Assembly: GCA_002633005.1 (NCBI GenBank)
Contig: NMRA01000160.1
Coordinates: 440,277 to 504,276 of the forward strand
DNA length: 64,000 nucleotides
DNA from: Phoronis australis
Lineage: Eukaryota > Phoronida > Phoronidae
Direction of reading: 5' to 3'
Shown here: in pieces, positions 1-13,346 of the stretch
Layout: each line of letters opens with the position of its first letter
Position numbering within the stretch: position 1 is the stretch's first letter
The notes under the pieces: model-generated
The model's database searches: none
What the model was told of the DNA's origin: nothing
Seen by the model: the letters and a program-made list of their open reading frames with translations, nothing else
Position numbers and translations under genes: made by a program

Positions 1-352
1 CGAATCCATCCGAAAACGGCAGGATAGCGTCATCTCACTATTAGGTGCCTACATACCAAATTTCATGAAAATCCATTCAGGACTTTTGAAGATACAAAGG
101 TAAGCGTAAAAACCTAAAATTGCCACTAGGGGGAACACCGGTAGTCGGATCCGTCCGAAAGTTCGCACATGCCGTCCCATTCATGAATGGAACATATGTG
201 TCAAATTTCATGAACGTATGTCAAAGGGTTTTGGAGATAGAGCAGCGGACGCCGGACGCCGGACGCCGGACGGACGGACGGACGGACGGACGGACGGACA
301 GAGATGACGGCATAATGCGTCCACATATAAATATGTGGGCGCATAAAAATTG
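1..352 (+). repeat. Composite interspersed repeat, 3' end copy with GGAC microsatellite and palindromic end
   Basis: Units with the phrases CCAAATTTCATGAAAATCC and ATTGCCACTAGGGGG alternate, then a GGACGCC/GGAC microsatellite (247-300) leads to a near-perfect 26-bp palindrome around 318-343 (gcgtccacat...atgtgggcgc). The end sequence recurs at 2056-2106. Left edge lies outside the window. No protein is encoded. Confidence 0.75.
247..300. repeat. GGACGCC / GGAC microsatellite
   Basis: Three GGACGCC repeats run into about seven GGAC repeats. Confidence 0.9.
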
Positions 353-839
353 CCATTAGATGGCGCAGAATGCGTCAAGTCCATCTCGCTGGTTCCCTGC
401 GTACCGAGCCAGTAATGTTTAATAGCCGCGTGCTTGAAGCACACACATGTACAATAAACACGCCGTCATCTGGCCGGTTTACTAATGTGTTATTCCGGCT
501 GTATGAATACAGGACAGCAACGTAAACAAGTAAGCGACAGTAAGAAAGATGTACTCTGAAAAGGCGCAACCACAATTTTCTGGGATTCACATTTCTTGAA
601 CATGAATTTTAAACACCGATTTATCTGTACAACAGATCACATTTACACTTCTTCCATCAGTCATGGCAATTTGTTTGCGTAAAGCGCGGCCTGTTGAGAG
701 TTCGACTAACCAATCAGAAACGCCGGTGTAAAAATTTCCCGAGGAAAATTAAGTGACACCCGCGTGCTAGCCATCACCTAGCGGCACGCAGGGATCCAGC
801 GAGCAAAGGCATCCGAATTGGGAAGGAAGGTGCCGTCGT
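353..839. other. No gene recognised
   Basis: Starts with another partial unit of the flanking repeat (TAGATGGCGCAGAATGCGTC), then sequence in which I see nothing interpretable. Confidence 0.5.
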
Positions 840-2106
840 CTCTGTAAAGCACAACTATTACCAAAATTTCATGAAAACAAGCCAAGGAACTCCTAAGACA
901 AATGCAAACATACAATACACCTGACATTAGGGGGAACAGCTATTGTCCGATTCGTCTGAAACTCATCGTCATCTGTTGCCATCTCTATAGAAGCGGATCT
1001 GTCAAACTTCTCAACAATCCTTCAAAGGGTTAACTAAAGGAGATAAAACCGCAGATACAAAAAGCAAAATTGCCCCTAAAGGACCTCAGAAACAGCCAGA
1101 ATCTTCGCATCAGGATCCCAATCGTCATGGTTATAGTCGTCGTTTGAGTGACTTGTCAGAGACAGGCATCAAATACATGCTGATAAATTTTGAATGGCCA
1201 CCAGGTGAAGCATAAATCGTCCAGTCTGCCCGGAAATAAGAAGATGGTGCCGTGTCCCTAAAAGAAACCTATTTGCTGACTTTCATGAGAATATATTTAT
1301 GTACTCCGAAGAAACAAAAGTAAACTTAAAAACATTTAGCTTCTAGGGGGCGCAGTGGTATTTGGAATACCGTTTGTCGTCGGCTCCATTTGAACAGATT
1401 TTTCAAATTTCACAAAGCTCTTTCAAAGGGAGATTAGGCCTCCGACGCAAAAACACAAAATTACTACTGACAGTAGTTGGGCCCGTCGGAAAGTCGTATT
1501 TAGTCGTGGCCGAATCTATTTGTAAATGGGAAGACGTTTTCATCTCTTTAATAGAAACCTATTTGTCGAATTTCATGGAAATACATCTTTTAAATCTGAA
1601 GATACAGAGGCAAGCGTAAAAACATATTTTCCCCTAGGAGGCACTGTGGTTTTTGAATCTGTTCGACACTTGTTACAATTTGTCAACGGCTCAATAGGAT
1701 AAGAATACAGTACATCTTTCAAGTTTCATGAAGCTCCTTCGACGGGTTAAGAGATTCGGCCGCAAAAAGTGTCTACAAGGTGACGCAAAATTTGCCAAAT
1801 CCTTTCGAAAATGGAAGGTCGTCATCGCCTCAGTATTAAAAACCCATTTGCCGAATTTCATGAAAATCCCTCAGGTAACTCCGACGATACAGAGGCAATA
1901 ACGTAAAAAACTAAAATTGCCACTAGGTGCACAGCGGATTAAGATCGGTCCGAAACTCATCGTCATCAGTCGTCAGCCACATAGGAACGCACCTTCTAAA
2001 TTTCAATAAAATCCTGCAGGAGTTTAGGAGATACAGCCGCAGATGACAGACGCCCAGAGATGACGGCAATATGCACCCACATAAAAATTTGTGGGCGCAT
2101 AAAAAC
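840..2106 (+). repeat. Second copy of the composite interspersed repeat
   Basis: About 1.27 kb of tandem-like degenerate units (phrases AATTTCATG, GATACAGAGGCAA, CACTAGGGG). It ends in AGATGACGGCAATATGC and a palindrome ending in TGTGGGCGCATAAAAA, as at 301-345. Fragments in the same orientation occur at about 28090-28460, 31030-31160 and 36095-36365 inside NEDD4. Confidence 0.7.
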
Positions 2107-2894
2107 AACCCCTCGAGAGTATCCCATAAATGAGGTGCAAGAACACATTAATTACTCCACAGCATACGTTAAAGGAAAATATTGAAAAGTTTGAAATTTT
2201 TCATTTAACATTAAATAAATCGACTAATTTTCATTCTCATTATCGAAACTGGTTCACACTTTTGTTTTCCAGGTAAATAAAATCGTCGATCGTTTCATGA
2301 TTCACGTGACCGTACGCTGATCTCGTGAACTACGTTCGTGTACGATATGGGTACTCTCAAGTCCACCAAAATAGTTATCAGAACGTTCGACCCAGTTTAA
2401 ATATCTTGCTTAAACGGGTTCGGGAAATGCGGAAACTGACAACTTTTACTAAAACATGCCCCTAACGAGAAAACGTCCAGGGTGTCCTTACGCAGTCTAC
2501 TTTTGTCGGTTCTGATTTTCGAAAAAGTACTGAGGACTATCTTGGTGTAGCAATGCCCATTTATGAAGTTTTATCTGTTTAAGTGGCAATAAACCCACCT
2601 TCCATCGCAAAAATATTTGATTTCGACCGCTTATTGTTAGGAATTTGGTCTCAATTTGTTCTTTCGGTCAAGTTAGAAACGATTCCAGGGTCTCAAGGAA
2701 TAACAAATTGTCAGCTCTTTGCAAACACGGCAATCATTTCTCACCATTTCTCACCTGACTAAGGAACTAAATCACACTAGTTCATAGTGACAAGTGGTCT
2801 GAATCAAAGGTTCACTTCTTGGAAACAACGCTGGTTTGTAGCCGCTGAAGTTCGCTCAGCGATCAAAGCAGAGCAATGTTACTTGACTTATCCT

Positions 2895-3040
2895 GGGCGG
2901 CGCACCATAGGGGGCTGGGGCCGGGGTTATAGCCTCCCACTTTTTCAGTGCTGCGCCGCCCACGGTCTATAGGCGGCGCACCACAGGGGGGCTAGGGGGC
3001 TTTAGCCCTCCCCCCATTTCTTTCAACGCTGCACCGCCCA
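2895..3040. mobile_element. GC-rich double-hairpin element, copy 1
   Basis: Two back-to-back hairpins, each starting GGCGGCGCACCA and ending near GCTGCGCCGCC or GCTGCACCGCC, separated by a short linker containing GGTCTATAGG. The ends of the whole unit are inverted repeats (GGGCGGCG / CACCGCCCA). A second copy is at 19861-20003. No coding capacity; a non-autonomous element is likely. Confidence 0.65.
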
Positions 3041-5912
3041 TGCTTATACTGTATCTCACATGAATTAAATTTCTGTAATTTTTCCTAGTAGATTGTGTGC
3101 AAATTACAACGTGTTCAGTGGCAAACGTAGGTAGCCCACGTACGTAAAGACCACCATATTACACGTAGGTACCTAGGGTATGACCCGAATTATTCAGATA
3201 CGGGAGAATTACTCAGTGGAACTCCCGCTCTACAGTTGATGTAAAAGGACGCTAGGTCTTCATATGATGTCGTATTTCTAGGAAGTACTTAGGTGATGGC
3301 CTTTAACAACCACCGCTGATTTAAAGTCTGCCGAAACGGAATAAGAAACTTGTCCAACTTACTTTGTCCGGCAGCTGGGCAGACCAGAACTAAAACGAGG
3401 CCGATGGTGGGCCACATGACCTGTGAATAAAAAACAAATGGTGGTCAAAGATTCACAACTAGTATGGTTGCAAATAAATGGTATTTTAATGTTCATCTTG
3501 GACGCGACTAAATTTTGTACAATAGACATATATACGGTAAAATTCTTAGTTATGGACACGTGAAAGCAGACGCAAAATTTCGTTTGGTCAAATTTCTCAA
3601 ATTTTTTTTTGGAAATTCTACTTTCTTACAAGGACAGTTTGTTGTAACAATGTTCGGTAAAACTTTAGAATATTTGCGTGGGAAATTCGCCACGTGATCT
3701 CGATATAACGGCTAGTAAACGCAAAAATCAGCTGAGTCAATCATTGGTATTCAGCTGCGTTACAAGCGATTAATGGGTTATTTTTTATTATTTTCACTTA
3801 ACATAATCCTTTTAATCGTTTAGATTGATCAGACTCGCTATCAGTGACCAAAAAGGTTAGTCGTCTGCCGATAGTTGTTAGGGCCATCGCAGATGAAGGG
3901 CTGTGTGCCTGGCCGGGAATGCCAATGAATTTAGTCCATAGCTAACGTCTACTGCAACATGGACCGCGAGGATTTTGTCAACAGTTGGATTTCTTCAGCT
4001 GGCAAACGTAAGTCCTCAAAGTCTGCGAGCGAGGTGAACTAACTATTGAGCCGATTGCCTTCGGTGGCTAGCGAAATTTGATTTAAGCAAGATACATTTG
4101 TTAGCTTCATCGGCTTTAAAAAGGCATTCGATTAGGTGGGCAGAGACTGTCTTCTGAAATTGCATGGTGTAATGTTGTTAAGAAGCTGTTTTTGTCATTA
4201 AATCCCTCCTCGTGAACACCCCGTTGTGTATTCGTCTGGATAGTATGAACACCGCTATCAATTGTTATCCAGCAACTAAGGGGGTGCATCGCTACTTTAT
4301 TTAAGCTAGCATCTTTGTGAATGGTCTCGCAACGGAACAAAGATGACAATGTAATGGAAGTAGACAACGAGTTGGAGATAACCAGATGCTATGTATGCTG
4401 ATAATTGCTTTGTTAGCTGAAAATGAGATTTTCTTGTAGATTTTGTTGAACAAAGTTCACCAGTTGCGTTAAAAGTGAAAATTACTGGTTAATGGAAGCA
4501 AAACAAATATTGTGCAATTTAAAGAAAACAATGGTTCCAGCTTTTAACTTTTTGTTTAAGCTTGCATATCGAGTTCTTAATTACAAGACAAAGTACAAAT
4601 ATCTGGGAGTGTTGTCTCTTAAGACCTGTTCACACTGGCAAACTCTGCCAAACTTTTGTTCTCAGGCACAGCCAAAGTTGGAGTTTGTTGATGCTCTGCT
4701 GAGTTTAGCAACTAGTCCACACTAGCAAACTAGGCCAAACTTTCCCTTACGGAGGCTACCGTTTTGAACACTGATAATCACATGCTTGCTTGTTAGTCAT
4801 TATTCACCAAAGTCCACCAAACGGTTTTCAGATTAATGTACATACTACTTTGGTCGTGTTTAGCAACCCATCCACACTGGCAAACTTCTGTTAGCAAACT
4901 CGAATTTGATCGAGTTTGCCAATATGGCCTGGCCTTTAATTTCGATGTTGGACTTAACACCGAGTGGGACTTGGTGCGCTATTCTCTGAGTTCAAACCTG
5001 TGGAGGGTATTAGTTTTAGTACTTTGAACACAATGTATACAATGGGTTTCTTATTGAAAGGTTGTGAGAAGATTCAAAACTGTGCCACAAGACGAGACAT
5101 TTTTGGGGGGGTTCACCACTTCAAAGAGGGAACGTATAAATTATTTAAACATGTTTAAAATATGTCATTTTAATACATAAGTTGATCCAATCATTCACAT
5201 TGACCACATCAAATCCCGCCTCGCTGGTTGATTCTGCCCGTGTGCACTGCATTTACGCTACCTACAACTACCGGTCACTGAGCATACTGCCGCCATATTT
5301 GCGGATAAAGACGGCAAGAGTAAAATTTCACTCGAGGCACACAGCTCAGCTTGTTGGTACTCGTCTGCGGTAGCCTCAGGTAACCGGGTCAAGTTCGTCC
5401 CTTGTCATAACAGTCACAGGGCCTCTCAATCGTATTGTTCTCCTCAAGTAAGCTTAAAAATTACAATAAAAGCCTCTTTGGCCAGAGATGTGCCACTCTG
5501 CTCTTGTAACCGGGTGGGACACGTTAACGCAACAAAAGTAGGCGAGGTGTGTTGAATGTTTACTATGACTAAGAAAGGAAACGTACACCCTCCATTCAAG
5601 CCATGAAATCATTCACAGAATCGGATCATTGTCCATAGGAATTTGCTGAGGGGTTCTATACCGGTCTGAGAACTACGCGCAACAAAAATATTATTGCGAT
5701 TATGATCACAGTGACAGATACAAATTATGTGTTGTTAAACTGATGTTCATCGTTTCACTTGAAATTAATAGAAATACTTTCACAGTACATATTTGAATTG
5801 GAACACCAAAATGCAACAGTATAGGTGCTTTCATCGACTACCTAAAATGGGAACGTTTTAAGACTTGAGCGAAGGCTTGAATATTCGTACTAAAGACCGG
5901 AGTCGAAAACTG
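3041..5912. other. No gene recognised
   Basis: 2.9 kb of mostly single-copy sequence. At 4620-4920 the phrase CCACACTGGCAAAC or close variants recurs three times near 4629, 4715 and 4872, suggesting an old degenerate repeat. Short ORFs show no domain. Confidence 0.5.
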
Positions 5913-6208
5913 CAGGGGCGGATCCAGGATTTTGAGTTAGGGTGGCAGGGCACAGGAATAACCAGAATTGCAGCAGATGCGCGCGCCCAGCCTAAAATGT
6001 GGGGATGTAGGGGTCTCGAATTTTGGGTTTGTGGACCTGTTGACTAAAAAAAACGTAAACGGGTTTTGTTCAGGGCCTATGCATTGTTTATTCACCGCCC
6101 GAGCCCCACTGGTTGCGCACATGTGATAGCCAGTAATTCGCATCCGATGTCCCAAATGGTATCTGGTACAATTTTGGGGGGCATGCCCCCCCCCCAAATC
6201 CGCCACTG
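5913..6208. mobile_element. Non-autonomous inverted-repeat element (CAG-ended), copy 1
   Basis: Starts CAGGGGCGGATCCAGGAT and ends in the inverted equivalent CCAAATCCGCCACTG, just after a G/C homopolymer run. The 5-bp AACTG flanks both sides (5908-5912, 6209-6213), a likely target duplication. Ends of this type resemble hAT-like elements (inference). No transposase. Confidence 0.65.
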
Positions 6209-9200
6209 AACTGTACTCGAATGATGCAGCATGCTCGGTCAAGTCACGTGGGTCCGAGTCCGGGCGGAGTAAGAGTGCCAAACTTACAACTTGGGCCTTG
6301 GTTATTCGCGCAGGCCTTAATTTAATTGTCAGGACATCAACGGATTAGCGTAATTTGTGTAATTGACATTTAAGTGGTGATTGAAGACTTGTTCATACAC
6401 CATTACTTTTACAAAGCTGTTTTGTGTATAACTGTATCACTCACCATTTGTTAATAGGCGGGGCTCGATATTAACGACTGGCTCTAGGAAAGGCAAACTT
6501 TGCACTGCTCAAGTGTTTATTTGTCAAACATGATTGCGCAACTCTGCGAATAGTTCCTGGCAATAAACTTCACATTCCACCGTTCCTTGTTATACCTTAA
6601 GTTTTAGGGCGTTCCGTTTTTTCTATCTTAATTGAAATTGAGTGTATTCAATTTGTCGCAGCGACTCTATGCGGAAACAAGTGATGCAAGTGTCACTACA
6701 CACTTGGGGCAAACAGGGCACTATAACTCAAGTACACGTGTAACGTCGTTAAACAATTGACTTTTAACATTTATATAAAACAAAACAACAAAGATTGTCC
6801 CTATTGGCCGGACCACCACACTGCCGTAACGTATCTTTACAGATGCAAAGTGATTTTAATTTTGAGAATCACATACATTGGTCGCGTGTACAAAATGTGT
6901 ACACAGGATGTCCCGCTCACTAGACTGTCGAGTTTTCACGTCCAGGATCGCTACCAAAGCTTACCTTTAGAATTCCAATTCCAGCGGAACGGATCACTCT
7001 TTAGGTTAGGAGCTCCATAAAAGGGCTTATGGTAACAAAACCACATGAAAGCTTCACAGTTCAAAGGGAAGTGCGGCGCTTTACACAATTTCCCATATTG
7101 CCATTCAGCCAATCAGACGCAATGTTTGGATTAAAGAATCGTTTTTTATTAATTTCGTTTTTTATGAATTGTATATGAAGGTTCAAAGTACGAGCAAGTA
7201 AAATATGCAAAATATACCGAAACTACTTTCAGAAAAGCAACATTAAACAATAATGGTTGACTCGGTGTTCACTTGTGGTGCTAAAGAAAAGAGCCCCCTC
7301 TTTTTAACAATATTCTCCATATCGAGGCTGTATACACTGGAAAGGTGTGTTTGTGAAGTGGTCACCAGCTGTTACTAAAACTTTCTGAAGCCAGTGCACT
7401 GTTTGAGTTCAAAGTCAGTCTAACGTTGAATTTGCTTATCACTGAAAGGAAATTTTGGGATGAAGAGAATTTCAAGTGATTTTTAAATATTTTTCAGGGG
7501 AGAATGGGGCTGATATTTGGCCATAAAATTGAGGCATTGAGGACCCTGACTTACTACATGGTTAGGTGGTGCTTTAGTCGGGTGCAAAACGCATAATAAA
7601 TTTAGGAAGTCAGTTATTCTGGAAAATATTTCACCGACTCGTTTTACTGCCGAATACATAAAGTGAGCAGCTAGTTAGCGGGATTGGGGTTCTCCGGCGA
7701 GCAAGAATTCGCTACACCATGGACCGGCAGCTGTTACTATCCAAAGCTCGTCGAGATCACTTGCCCAAATTTGGTAGGAAGGAAATTGGAACGTGTTATG
7801 TGATCTCTACAAATTCACTAGAAAATAGCCGTGTACAAAAAATTAGCAAAAGCAACAAGATTTTTTTATCTAAGTGTGCTCCCCAATCACAAGTAATCAA
7901 ACAACACTGTCCAAATAACATGGAAGGTGTTATCGGGCATTCTTGATCCAGACCAACTCAATACCTGAGAAACTGAGAAAAGAGGCGGGCACACGAAAAA
8001 GCCTAGTCGAGACAACACCACTTTTGCCCAGTCATCATTTATATTTAAGTAAACGACGCGACAAAATCAAAGTATTCACCTGGAAGGGCAAAATTGCCAT
8101 CACAGAAGATACCGGACTCGACGGGAAAGGCATTCTCTAGGTAATAGAATACGATAACGGATATGACAACATACCCACCCGATATGACAGGTGACGTCCC
8201 TACCAGTGGAAGAGCCACCCTGCGGCTGCCGGGGAGGATCGAGACGGCGGCATACCGAACAGTCAAGAATCCCCCCGGTTGGTCGAAGGCCGATTGGAAT
8301 GTTGAATTAGGGAATGTGGCATGGGATTCACCATTTACGGTGTAGCATGCATTCTTTCTGTTCCTCAAGTGAAAGATTTCACGCGGTACTAAGTGCTGTC
8401 CTGCAACAGTCACTAGTGGAATGCTCCACGTGTGACGCTCTTGTACACAGAGTCTACTTACCCAGCCTTTGTAAGGGAGGCATTGGAAAGCTAATGTAAT
8501 ACTTGACTTCCTTACGCCGACTACACACTCATACAGGGTTTGAAAATTACTGTCGACTCATGTGCGTTTGGTCTTCCCGTACTTTGCCTCCACTGGCTTT
8601 TGTAGTGGCATTTTCTTATTTCATACTCAGACTACAGAATTCGTTTAGCCCTGAAGTTGGGTTTCCTATTGTAGTAACTCTTTTCAGGGTACGCTTAAAC
8701 TAGGCCTGAGTCACAAGGGTGTGCCGTCAATGGTTATGTAACGCGCCTCTATCGTCCTAGGTAGAAATGGAATCAGCTAAAGTGTCTTTGGGTTATTTGT
8801 ATAATAGACTAAGAATGGTATTCACTTCGGAGTATCAGCATTACAATTGAGAGAGACTTGGAGATCGAAAAGACATAGTATACACCCATTGCAAAAGTTA
8901 TGACTGTGAACAACGGTGCGAACAGAAACTAACAGTTACCCTATGTAAAATGCATTAGCACCCAATACAAGCTAATGCTCAGTGGGACCTGAGCTATGGG
9001 AAAACACTAGGCTATCTACCTTTCCATGTTAGTTCATTATTCAAAAATCACCACGTTTCAAATTGCACATCAGTGTTCTGTAAAAAGGTTTTTATGGAAG
9101 TTAAAGGGGCATTTCGCTGTTGAGTTGTTGAATTCGTAATAGACGCGCTTTGGGGTTTGAAAACATTACCACGGTTACAATTACATTGTTTTTTGGTCTA

Positions 9201-12200
9201 AATGATCAAAAACAATTTGTAAGATTAAAATCTAATTTCAGTGGCATAAATTATTGGGAGAACGGACACAGCAGGAAGGGATCCAACTCCACATATGACA
9301 CCTGTTTTGTTTTACACAACAATTCCAATCACTTTTTTAGCAAACATGTGTAACTTCTATCGCCATCAAACCGTAAAATAAAGTTCTGCATTTTACAAGT
9401 AAAAACAATTCATTACCTAGGCAACTGTTAACAAACACACGTATCACTAAAAATACAAGACAATGACGCCTCTTGCATGAATAAATTAATTAATTAAAAG
9501 TGCCAACACTTCTTTAACTATACAAAAAATCAACTTTCAATAAAGTTTCTTTACAGCAATCGAGCAAAACTGTGCAGTCATGGTACAAAGAAAAGTCCAA
9601 TATTATATGGCCTCTTAAAAGTCTCACTGAACACAATTGGGGTAATCACATTTATGAAATCGCTTTGAAGGCGTTCTCGCAGGAGTGATCGCATCCTGTC
9701 TCAACACGAATCTCGGGACAGTAAGTGGTGAAGTCGAAATTCTACAGATATTGGGATTGCAAGACAAACCCCAAACACAATTTGACAGACATCCTTGTTT
9801 ATCTTGGACGAATTGCTATAGAAATCAGCAATCAGTTTGGATAGATCCCCCGGGTTTTACCGCAACGCGATCATTCGACAGATACTACTGGGGAATACTA
9901 TTGTGAAACAATTGTCGATTTTCGAAATGATGTCAATGCAGAGCTAAAAATCAACTTACCGCTGAGTTGTGTGACTCTAGTTACTTCCACAAAACCCTTG
10001 GTCAGCCTCTTCACCGCTACAGCGAGCGAGCGTGGTGCAGGAGGAAATGATTCAAGGCCACGCCTTACACGTTTCGCGACAGAGAATGCCTCACAAGGCG
10101 CAGTCCCTCTCAAAGGGTTATGTAAGACGGAGCTTTGAAAGAAAGTTGAGGGGCTGTACTTATGAATGGACTTTTGTTTGCACAGCCATCCTTTGAGAGA
10201 TTTCTTCTCTCGTAAAATATCGTTTGTCATGATGAAGGTGCCTAGAAGAGGTGCAACATTGAATCACCTAACGGCCCGCCCGTCTGGACACCTAGGAATT
10301 CTTTCCCATACACTGGTTTACAGGTTTACATTGAACAATTTTTATGACAGTAAGGGCACCAAGTTAAAGTGACCCAAAACCCAAGACTTATTTTTACCCC
10401 GGGATAATTCGACATTTCTGTTTGACGGGGTGGGCCGATATCCACTGACTGGTTTTAACTAGTTTTAGTGGTTAAAACCACTAGGTGGGGCTTCGGTTGT
10501 CACTACACATACTCGCATGGGGAACGATTGCATCAGTGTAGCAAATACACTCACCGGCAGGCCATTAACCTCCGTGTAAGAAAGTTACTGGACCATTCAC
10601 TACGTAAGCCAACAGTAGCGTTGGTAAGTCGGAGTGTTTGAAGGGCTTGATCGGATTCATAGAAAACTTTGAAATGACGGCAATTGACGATTCTCAAAAA
10701 CACTTAAAAGTTGTTTTGAAACTAGTCCAGTGAATTTTGGACGAAGGGCTATCAAAATATAATACTTTAACAAAAAAGTTGAATGCGTAGGCCTAAACCC
10801 AAAAAGAATAGGTTTGAAAACTGTCAACAACGAAATTTGCTCATGTTATTGATATCGTTGTTGTGCTTTCCACTCATCCTTCTCTTTGTCAAAAAAACAA
10901 CACTCGCCCTATCCAATCAATGGCAGATTGGAAAAAAGTTAAGAAAACCAGTAATTGTACAGGCTTTCTATTTTCAAAAAAAAAATACACTTCCTGGGTT
11001 AAAATCTATGGTTTAGTAGATATTTGACTGAAAACACAGACATGTTGACAACTCCTTGTACTTAAGAGCGGCTAGTCTGAGGAAGGAAGTTCTCTCGGCC
11101 TGTACTGCCATACGTGGCACCACAGAACGGCTAGAGTTCTATGGTGGCACGTAAGGGGGCGTGCAGTTCAGAGTTTTCAGGCCCCGCCCTTTTCACGTCA
11201 CTAGAGCCGACTCGATCTCTACTGATGCGCGTATCTTTTTCGATTTTTACAGTCTCTAGGAAGGGAACTTTTTGGTGATTTATGCAATGTAACTCCCCAG
11301 GAAAATGTCACATTTATCGAAGTTTATAGTATTTATTAAAAAACGATTAAGGGGGTTGGGTTTAGATACGCATTTTATGTAAAACCTATAAAAAGATGAT
11401 GAATGTCATGGAGAAATTTGCAATTTAGTATTGATGATGCAAGATTTCAACACATCGGTCTCTTTTCATGGTGTTCACTGATCTCTTAAAGGGAGAGTTT
11501 CGTCTTACCGCCTACCGTTAAATGTTGTATTCTAATTTGGCTGCGTCACATTCCGCGAATAGTTAAGGTCAGTACACCCAATGAGACTATGAAATAGTCA
11601 CTCGTCACACACGTGACACTTTTAATGCACTCTATTAGAGCTTGCGCCCCGACACCAGCCGCGAGAGTTTGTAATGAGAATTTGCAGTCATTTTGCTCGA
11701 CTGAGCTAGTCGAGAGTTGTAGTTTTCAAGTATAGCCTAATTTCATTGCTTCGTTTTCATGTTGTTCTTACTGTTCATCAACCGAGACTCTTGAGGTACG
11801 GTCCCATGCAATCATCGATTCCTCGGCAAAATTAGTCAAAAAACCGACAATTACACAGGTCATTCTTGATAATAATTCTGTATTCTATGGCCCAGCGTGG
11901 ATACCGGGAGTCAGTAGTTTGGCCTCTGATGTCGTTTCAACTCGTGTCGTAGAACCATTTCCAATACGCCAGGAGGTTTTAACAGGATATTTTGGGTGCT
12001 ATCACGTTATAGTAATCTATGAAAAGAAGTTGCATCTGGTCTAAATGAAAATTTTAGGCCCAAAAATGTTAATCTTAGTGCACTTGTGTGCGTTGATTTC
12101 TGAGAAGTAGGTCTACTGTTAATTGTAGTATTTACCTATACCCATGAAAAAAAATAAAAACTGAAAATTTTGCATTTTAAAAGAACCTAGTAGTACAGTC

Positions 12201-13260
12201 CTTTGTGTTGCTGACAGAGCAGTTTATTTACCGATAGCCCCGCTCTTTCCAGGTTTTTAATTTTTTCCACCATCCCGCCACACCATCTAAATGGTACTGT
12301 TGCAATTTTCCTCGCGACATAGCCATATTTGCCCGCTCGAATAAAGAACAACAACAAAAATGCAGCTGAGCATTTTTGGGAGTTACACCTCGGCAAAAAT
12401 CTCTGTAGGTGCGTGTTCGTGTGTTACAGCTAACACTTCACCCTTAATTCGTTTTGGCTTAGACCCAGATGTCCTAATTTTTATCCTGAAGTCCCGCTTT
12501 TCAATCCAGTTGTTCCATTGTTTTGTTGACCGTGACAACTATGCAATATGTGTTACAAATAACGTTATCTCTTTTTATGAATATCATTATTTTACAGAGT
12601 CATTATTTTACAGAGTCCGCGTTCTTAAGTAGCGTAACAATCGTAAAAATGTGTTTACAGTAACATACAGGCTGTATGTATCAGGATCACTACTACTTTT
12701 ACTTTCTGTAGAAAAGTGCTTATTTCTAAACTTTTATGGAAACTGCAAGCAACGTGAAGCTATCAACAGTACATTTCAAAGCCACCTGATAGATGTTTGC
12801 CATTCTTTATCCATCAGAAAACTTTTATCTGTTGCTAATTTCGTAAATGTCACTGCATTTTCATTTTTTCTTGAAGAATTTAATAGTATTAAACGGCACC
12901 GAAGGTCCAAATAATTACATTATATAGTGTATAATTTTGAATGAATTTCTGCCTAAATTATCCACAGCAAGTGTGAGGGATCCATATTCTAGAACCTTCG
13001 TCTTTATGGGGTAAGAAATCTTTTGAATCGTTAAAATTATTTCCCTAACCTCTCTGATTTATTTCCTTTTTATGTTACTCACACGCTGTTATTTTTTGCA
13101 TTTTGTTAACACTCTTGGTTTTCAGAATTTTGAACCAGTCAGGTATGCGAAATGATAATTATTAATGAATTAAGTTATTTATCTTTTGCTTCTGGTATCA
13201 TCATCGAGAATTAACAAATGGCTTTCTCATGATATCATGGCTCTTATGCAATTCGGTAGT
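6209..13260. other. No gene recognised
   Basis: Seven kb with only short ORFs. Small structures: hairpin arms at 11111-11128 and 11136-11153 (16 of 18 positions paired); a 16-bp palindrome AGTGGTTAAAACCACT at 10467-10482; a direct 16-bp duplication ATTATTTTACAGAGTC near 12588-12618; and a copy at 7450-7560 of the repeat family found in NEDD4 introns. A GC-richer stretch at 7719-8340 has several plus-strand ORFs but no recognisable protein. Confidence 0.45.
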
Positions 13261-13346
13261 CACGTGTTCTCATTTAAAATACACGGCATTGTCTCCCGTA
13301 ATCTCGCGAAGTCTTGCTTTTTAGCGAGGTCCTAGCGTTACTGAAC
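13261..13346. mobile_element. MITE-like element, right half
   Basis: Shares CACGTGTTCTC...TTTAAAATACACGGCA with the full copy at 55781-55906 and ends in the terminal repeat TTTTTAGCGAGGTCCTAGCG followed by TTACTGAAC. The left terminal repeat is missing. Confidence 0.6.

Noticed and set aside
5937-6281. 114-aa minus ORF
   Set aside because: It falls almost entirely inside the inverted-repeat element at 5913-6208 and includes its homopolymer.
8045-8413. 122-aa minus ORF and overlapping plus ORFs at 7719-8345
   Set aside because: Slightly GC-richer, and some peptides look protein-like, but there is no domain, no consistent frame and no splice chain that I can support.
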